From NCBI GenBank assembly GCA_964517795.1, contig CAZFDE010000075.1:1-12910 (forward strand): DNA of 12,910 nt. The letters are read 5' to 3'. Source of the DNA: CAZFDE01 sp964517795 (GTDB lineage: Bacteria; Planctomycetota; Phycisphaerae; Sedimentisphaerales; Anaerobacaceae). This document shows, piece by piece, positions 8,414 to 12,910 of the stretch. The position numbers and the translations under genes are program-made. How positions within the stretch are numbered: the first letter of the stretch is position 1; each line of letters begins with the position of its first letter. Under the pieces are notes generated by a model. It saw only the letters and a list, made by a program, of their open reading frames with translations, was not told where the DNA came from and did not search any database.

Positions 8414-10498
8414 GTGAAAAGAAGAATGTTTGTTTTAGTGTTGTTGGTTATACTAACATATCCGCTATATTCAGAGCCCATAAGTTTCTATGTGGCCCCC
8501 GATGGCAGCGATGACAATCCGGGTTCACAAGGTAAGCCCTTTGCAACCCTTCAAAAAGCCAAAAACCGGATCCTGCAGATCAAAGCCGACGCCAACGGAT
8601 TGCCCGGCCCGGTATATGTGTATCTGCGGGGCGGCACCTATCTTCTGGATACGCCGTTTATATTAACCGGCAACGATTGCGGCACCGCAAACGCCCCGAT
8701 CATCTATACGGCCTGCAAAGACGAAAACGTCTCCATCTTAGGCGGTAAATCCGTCAATGGTTTCAAAAAATTCAAAGGCAATATCCTGAAAGCCGACCTG
8801 ACATCACAGGGCTTAAAAGATGCTCAATTCGAGCAGCTTTATTATCGCAATAAAGCCATGCCCTGCGCCCGCGTCCCCAACGCCGACCCGCAGAAGCCCT
8901 ATACCGGCGGCTTTACCTGCACCACTGCGGACACCAACGAAAATACCCGCACCAAACTCGCTTACGATCCCGATATGATCAAACCGCAAAACTGGAAACA
9001 CCCCGAAAAAGCCGTCGTTGATATCTTCGCCTATCCGTGTTACGGCAATACATTTGCCAAAGTTGGCGGTGTTGATATCCAAAATAACATTCTGCAGCTC
9101 GAATCACCGGGAATTCCCGCAACCTGCACAAAGGGTGATCGCTTCTACGTTACAAATGTATTCGAAGAACTCGATGCCCCCGGCGAGTGGTACCATGACG
9201 ATACGGCCGGCATCCTGTATTTCTACCCGCCTGATTCGCAAAAGCCCGAGAATGTCGAGGTGATGATCCCCGTCGCTCAAAGCTGTATTATTCTGCAAGG
9301 GACCCCCGATGAACCGGTCAGCCATATCAGCTTCGAAAAAATAAATATCGGCATCTGTAAAGAAGATGCCGTTGTCATGCGAAACGCGTCCTATTGCACG
9401 ATCGCGGGCTGCCGCATCAGTAATACCGGCAAAATCGGTATCTCACTGCATGAGAATTGCTCGAATAACCGCATTATCAGCAACGACATCACCCAAACCG
9501 GCGGCTGCCCCATCCGTATGATCGGCCGTATCTTCGAACAGCATCGAAACGCCCATAATGTCTTTGCCAATAACCATCTGTATGATTTCGGGACGATTCA
9601 GAAAATGGAAACCGGCGGCATCTACCTAATCGGCTCGGGATACAACCATATCGCCAACAATCTCATTCACGATTGCCCCCGCTGGGGCGTCGCGCTGAAT
9701 GTCTGCAACGACACCACCATCGAATACAACCATATTTACAACGTCAATCACGAAACCGAGGATTCCGGCGCCATCATGACGGTCACCTCCTGGGGCGGCT
9801 GGGACAAACATTTCGACCATCAAACCAACGATCACATCCGCGGTAATATCATCCGCTGCAATCTCGTTCATGATACCGGTGGTTACGGCCGCGTGGCCAC
9901 ATGGTTGAAACGCGATGAATTTCAGACAGGAAAATGGCTCAAACCCTATTTCACATGGGGCATCTATCTCGACCTGGCCAGCAGCGGCACCACGGTTTAC
10001 GGCAACATTGTATATAACACCTTTATGGGCGGATTCATTATCGGCGGCGGCCAGGACAATATCTGCGAAAACAACATCTTCGTCAACAGCCGCCTGTGCC
10101 AGATCTATACCTGTAAATGGAGCGACCACTATGCCATGCGCCGAAATCACATCCGCCGAAACATCATCGCCTACAGTGATCCCAACGCCCATCTTTACAG
10201 CAATATCTGCCAGCACGGCATTCCCTGGGTGCCATATAATATTGACTACAACAGCAACCTGATATGGAACGACAACCGGCCGATCACCGTCGATATCATG
10301 AAAGGTAAACGATACAAATCGCTTCAGGACTGGCAAACAACCGGCATGGATACCGACTCGATCGTTGCCGATCCGATGTTTGTCGATGCCGAAGATCATA
10401 ACTACCAACTGTCACCCCAAAGCCCGGCCTATACACTCGGCTTCGAACGCATACCAACCGAACGAATAGGCCTCTATAAGGACAAGTACAGAAAATGA
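8414..10498 (+). CDS. GH141-like parallel beta-helix protein, short form
   Basis: 694 residues with a signal peptide at about 1-20 ('LTYPLYSEP'). The N-terminus 'FYVAPDGSDDNPGSQGKPF' plus 'ATLQKAKNRI' matches the preceding gene in pattern, as does 'APIIYTAC...VSILGGKSVNGFKK'. The beta-helix occupies about 290-640, with many Asn-rich turns such as 'NNRIISNDI' and 'NNLIHDCPRWGVALN'. Candidate catalytic aspartates are Asp450 ('TEDSGAIM') and Asp520 ('GIYLDLASSGTTVYG'). The segment 'LQDWQTTGMDTDSIVADP' (637-654) and the closing 'LSPQSPAYTLGF' are hallmarks of this glycosidase-like beta-helix group. Unlike its neighbour it has no C-terminal binding modules. It starts with GTG and ends in a four-base ATGA overlap with the next gene. 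It could be a GH141 fucosidase, another exo-glycosidase, or less likely a polysaccharide lyase. Confidence 0.78.
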   Translation: MKRRMFVLVLLVILTYPLYSEPISFYVAPDGSDDNPGSQGKPFATLQKAKNRILQIKADANGLPGPVYVYLRGGTYLLDTPFILTGNDCGTANAPIIYTACKDENVSILGGKSVNGFKKFKGNILKADLTSQGLKDAQFEQLYYRNKAMPCARVPNADPQKPYTGGFTCTTADTNENTRTKLAYDPDMIKPQNWKHPEKAVVDIFAYPCYGNTFAKVGGVDIQNNILQLESPGIPATCTKGDRFYVTNVFEELDAPGEWYHDDTAGILYFYPPDSQKPENVEVMIPVAQSCIILQGTPDEPVSHISFEKINIGICKEDAVVMRNASYCTIAGCRISNTGKIGISLHENCSNNRIISNDITQTGGCPIRMIGRIFEQHRNAHNVFANNHLYDFGTIQKMETGGIYLIGSGYNHIANNLIHDCPRWGVALNVCNDTTIEYNHIYNVNHETEDSGAIMTVTSWGGWDKHFDHQTNDHIRGNIIRCNLVHDTGGYGRVATWLKRDEFQTGKWLKPYFTWGIYLDLASSGTTVYGNIVYNTFMGGFIIGGGQDNICENNIFVNSRLCQIYTCKWSDHYAMRRNHIRRNIIAYSDPNAHLYSNICQHGIPWVPYNIDYNSNLIWNDNRPITVDIMKGKRYKSLQDWQTTGMDTDSIVADPMFVDAEDHNYQLSPQSPAYTLGFERIPTERIGLYKDKYRK

Positions 10499-12747
10499 AA
10501 AAACCCCAGAACACTATTTTGTTAATATCGTTATTACTTTTGTCATTGCCAGCAGTGGCTGATACCGAAATTTATACATGCAAACTCGGCAAGGCCGATT
10601 TCAAAGGAACCTATTCCACCGATGGCAGGATTACCTTCGATCAACTGCCCGTCAACGAGTGGGAATTCATGGCCACCGGCACCGGCAAAACGGGGGTAAC
10701 CATCAGTTATCCCGGCGATATGGTTATCCAGGTCAATCACGCCGACAGTTTTGACCAGGCCGGTCAATGGCGCAGCCTCGGACGTTTGCACATCAGTCTC
10801 GGTGCGAATCCGTTTGTCAAACCGGTTTCTTCTCAAATGCAGCACAATCTGCGAACATCTACAATCCAAACAAAGGTCACCACGGCCAATGGCGATGTGC
10901 GTGTGGAACTTCGTGCTCATCGGGTCCACGATGTGATTCGCCTGGATGTTTATGACGAACGCCAATGGGCAAACGGCTGGATCCCGCCGGGATTTCAGAT
11001 CCGTTATGATCGGACCTATAGTCACGCTGAGGATGATCTGGCCGGGGCTTATTTGAGCTGGCATGAAAACGAAACGACGACGGATGAATCGGTCGAATGG
11101 CCCGGTATTTCCGGGCGTACATTTGGAACGGCTGTTCTGGTGTATTCTGAAGATGAAATGGTTGGCTGGAAAGCCGGCTTGCTGGAAACCCCGTTTGCAA
11201 AACATTATGTCGTCTATATTATTGGATCAGCCGCACCCAATAAGGCCGGTTTCATGGATGACGTAAACAAAAAGATACATTTGGTAAAGCAAACCGATCG
11301 TGACGAGTTTATTTCATCGCATGAATCTTGGTGGCGCGATTTCTGGCAGCGCAGTTATTTCAAGCCGGATGATCCGAATGGGTCGTTTACGCGTTTTCAG
11401 GCGGCATTTGATATATATCGCTATTATATCGCATGTTGCTCCAGTGCCCAGCGCGATTGGCCGGTCCGTTTTCAAAACGATCTGTTTCGATATCATTTCA
11501 GGCGACATGTGTGGTCGGAACTGATGATTCCCGGCGCGGTGGAGCAGTATCAATCACTTTACGGTGCAATGAGAACCGGCGACAAAGATGCATTATTATC
11601 CCTGTTCAGATATATCAAGCGACATCTGAAAAAACTAAAGGCAACGAGCGGCACCCCTGAAGGATTTATAATCAATTACGGTGCCCCGGTTCCGAACCCA
11701 CTGGTTTCGCAAAATGTCAAAAGCGGTCAGAGCATGATGGCGGGCAATATCTGGATAGTGCTGCTGATGGGTGATTATCTTGACATCTGGCAGGATGCGG
11801 ATTTTGCCCGGGACACATTAAAACCCATGGCCGACGGACTTGTCGGATATCTGGGTGCGATGTTTGAGAAAAATGAAGCAGGGCAATATATCCTGTACCC
11901 AACCGCTTGCGGCGAAACATGGCGTGATGTAACCAATTCGGTTGAAGCGGTCGCAGGGCTGAGGGCATTGCTTCCGAGATTAATAACGATTGCCGGCGGA
12001 TATGGCTGGGACAATAAAGAGGGTTTTCAAAAAACCCTGAATGCAGTACCCGAATTGCCGCGAGGGACGTTAGTCTATGATTTCTGGCAGCATAAAGAGG
12101 CGCCGGTTATTATGGATTCGCAGTTATTCACGATTGCTTCGGATGTCTCTAAAGTAAAAGCAATAGAACATCCGTGGAATCCGGGCGTCAAGATGTATGT
12201 ATCGAACCATCAGATGTGTGAACTTTATACGATCTTCCCGGCCAAGTTGGTCTTAAGAGATGCCAACGATTTGGAAAATGCCAGGAAAACGTATCATAAC
12301 CGATTCCTCCCTCATGATCGTGCAATGCACGGTTGGTATATGCAGGTTGCCCAGGCGGCGTGTCTTGGGCTTGAGGATGAAGTGATGCAATGGTTCGATC
12401 AATATTTTGATCGGATTTATGTTCTCCCCTGTGGGTTAGCGAAAGAGACGGCTGCATATCATCCTGTGGCGAAGGAACTGCCATTGTATCCAAGTATGCA
12501 GGGCATGGGGACCGGCGTAATCCCCGTCTTTGAAATGCTGATGCAGGATTATCCCGATGAATTAATCCTGCTGCCATGCTGGCCTCGGGAAACGCCGGTC
12601 AAGTTCGTTCTTTTTAGCCCTTTTGCCGGGCGGGTTGAAGTGGATTACAGGCTGAATGAATGTTTGAATGTGACCACAGAACGGCCTATTAAAATAACGA
12701 TTCCTGAAGAGTTGAGGGGTAAAATTGAGCTTAAAGTAAATAACTGA
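10495..12747 (+). CDS. DUF5703/GH95-like six-hairpin glycosidase
   Basis: 750 residues with a signal peptide at about 1-22 ('LSLPAVAD'). The N-terminal beta domain carries a DUF5703-like signature: 'MVIQVNHADSFDQAGQWRSL' followed by 'GRLHISLGANPF'. The (alpha/alpha)6 region, about 290-690, includes 'WPVRFQNDLF' (322-331), 'YPTACGETWRDV' (468-479), 'VEAVAGLRALLPRLI' and 'NHQMCELYTIFPAKL'. All are recognisable counterparts of GH95 segments. Glu474 in 'CGETW' is the best candidate general acid. The Asn residues that support the base in GH95 are not evident: the segment that normally reads like 'QNTRLPYWPML' is here 'VEQYQSLYGAM' (349-359). Known GH95 enzymes cleave alpha-L-fucose or alpha-L-galactose. 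The activity here is uncertain because of this change. The start overlaps the preceding stop (ATGA), with a weak AAGGA twelve bases upstream, so translation probably depends on coupling. Confidence 0.75.
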   Translation: MKKPQNTILLISLLLLSLPAVADTEIYTCKLGKADFKGTYSTDGRITFDQLPVNEWEFMATGTGKTGVTISYPGDMVIQVNHADSFDQAGQWRSLGRLHISLGANPFVKPVSSQMQHNLRTSTIQTKVTTANGDVRVELRAHRVHDVIRLDVYDERQWANGWIPPGFQIRYDRTYSHAEDDLAGAYLSWHENETTTDESVEWPGISGRTFGTAVLVYSEDEMVGWKAGLLETPFAKHYVVYIIGSAAPNKAGFMDDVNKKIHLVKQTDRDEFISSHESWWRDFWQRSYFKPDDPNGSFTRFQAAFDIYRYYIACCSSAQRDWPVRFQNDLFRYHFRRHVWSELMIPGAVEQYQSLYGAMRTGDKDALLSLFRYIKRHLKKLKATSGTPEGFIINYGAPVPNPLVSQNVKSGQSMMAGNIWIVLLMGDYLDIWQDADFARDTLKPMADGLVGYLGAMFEKNEAGQYILYPTACGETWRDVTNSVEAVAGLRALLPRLITIAGGYGWDNKEGFQKTLNAVPELPRGTLVYDFWQHKEAPVIMDSQLFTIASDVSKVKAIEHPWNPGVKMYVSNHQMCELYTIFPAKLVLRDANDLENARKTYHNRFLPHDRAMHGWYMQVAQAACLGLEDEVMQWFDQYFDRIYVLPCGLAKETAAYHPVAKELPLYPSMQGMGTGVIPVFEMLMQDYPDELILLPCWPRETPVKFVLFSPFAGRVEVDYRLNECLNVTTERPIKITIPEELRGKIELKVNN

Positions 12748-12798
12748 TATTTAAAGAAAACACCAATGATTGATACGCATATGTGAAAGGGATTGGAG
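12748..12798 (+). other. Largest intergenic gap, no terminator seen
   Basis: This 51-base gap is A/T-rich. It holds a seven-codon open frame (ATG 12764 to TGA 12784) that is most likely chance, and the ribosome binding site of the next gene. No stem followed by a T-run is visible, and no promoter is convincing, so read-through into the next gene is expected. Confidence 0.5.
12786..12792 (+). promoter_or_regulatory. Ribosome binding site for the last gene
   Basis: AAAGGGA ends six bases before the ATG at 12799. A second purine block, GGAG at 12795-12798, touches the ATG and is too close to serve. The spacing supports 12799 as the start. Confidence 0.6.
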
Positions 12799-12910
12799 AT
12801 GAAAACAAAGAAGCAAACATGCATTTTAGTTTTTGTATTGCTTGTCATTTGTAATCTAAAGGCCGGGAATACAATAAACACGTGTAAACTTGGGGTGATT
12901 GATTTTAATA
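12799..12910 (+). CDS. Start of a secreted paralogue of the DUF5703/GH95-like protein, cut by window end
   Basis: Only 37 codons are present. They begin with a basic segment 'MKTKKQ' and a hydrophobic core 'CILVFVLLVICNL', a clear signal peptide ending near 'KAGN'. The residues after it, 'INTCKLGVIDFN', line up with 'IYTCKLGKADFK' at residues 26-37 of the preceding 750-residue protein. This suggests a tandem paralogue or a closely related N-terminal domain. The rest lies beyond the edge, so function is inferred only from this short match, the spacing and the orientation. Confidence 0.6.
   Translation, partial: MKTKKQTCILVFVLLVICNLKAGNTINTCKLGVIDFN

Larger units (their letters stand above)
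1..12910 (+). other. Predicted operon of secreted glycan-degrading enzymes
   Basis: All seven coding regions lie on the plus strand. Three junctions overlap by four bases (GTGA at 548-551, ATGA at 2263-2266 and 10495-10498). The remaining gaps are 22, 18 and 51 bases. No inverted repeat followed by a T-run and no convincing promoter was seen in those gaps, so one transcript extending past both edges is the simplest model. Every visible N-terminus is a hydrophobic signal peptide, so the products act outside the cytoplasm. The fold order is beta-propeller, GH29 TIM barrel, six-hairpin barrel, two parallel beta-helices, then two six-hairpin proteins. Co-transcription is inferred from spacing only. 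Confidence 0.8.

Noticed and set aside
9626..10408. Minus-strand open frame of 260 codons opposite the second beta-helix gene
   Set aside because: It has the same character as the other antisense frame, an artefact of Asn/Ile/Gly-rich helix codons. No convincing ribosome binding site or domain was seen.
12764..12786. Seven-codon open frame in the last intergenic gap, considered as a leader peptide
   Set aside because: It has no clear ribosome binding site of its own, no run of one amino acid and no attenuator-like hairpin nearby. It is probably chance.
1..12910. Search for tRNA, CRISPR repeats, insertion-sequence ends, riboswitches and terminators
   Set aside because: The window is almost wholly coding. 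The gaps are at most 51 bases, and no repeated spacer pattern, inverted termini or stem-plus-T-run was found by eye.

Overview
The window is a run of seven co-directional plus-strand genes, the first and last cut by the window edges, with almost no non-coding DNA. Every protein whose N-terminus is visible starts with a Sec-type signal peptide. Every protein looks like a carbohydrate-active enzyme or a close structural relative. The roughly balanced base composition, families and module choices (a GH29 of the 'SWGPV...EIGWSR' type, GH141-like beta-helix proteins, DUF5703/GH95-like six-hairpin proteins, and NPCBM and discoidin-like modules) suggest a polysaccharide-degrading member of the PVC bacteria, such as Planctomycetota (Phycisphaerae), Kiritimatiellota or Verrucomicrobiota. 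This placement is inference. There is no rRNA or other marker gene here.

Layout: (1) 1-551, the 3' part of a DUF4185-like beta-propeller protein. (2) 548-2266, a GH29 alpha-L-fucosidase-type enzyme with a C-terminal discoidin-like domain. (3) 2263-5697, a 1144-residue six-hairpin glycosidase-like protein with large, unfamiliar C-terminal beta domains. (4) 5720-8395, a GH141-like parallel beta-helix protein with chitobiase-C-like and NPCBM modules. (5) 8414-10498, a second, shorter GH141-like beta-helix protein. (6) 10495-12747, a DUF5703/GH95-like six-hairpin protein. (7) 12799 to the right edge, the first 37 residues of what looks like a paralogue of gene 6.

Genes 1/2, 2/3 and 5/6 overlap by 4 bases (GTGA or ATGA). 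The other gaps are 22, 18 and 51 bases, so one polycistronic transcript with translational coupling is likely. No promoter, terminator, regulator, transporter, sulfatase, tRNA, mobile element or CRISPR array was recognised.

Working together: three of the families present or resembled (GH29, GH95, GH141) contain alpha-L-fucosidases. The simplest reading is a set of secreted exo-acting enzymes that strip fucose or related deoxysugar branches from a complex glycan, for example fucoidan, RG-II-like pectin or another fucosylated polymer. Several members depart from their families at expected sugar-binding or catalytic positions. The 1144-residue protein fits no family I can name. The cluster may therefore hold new specificities.
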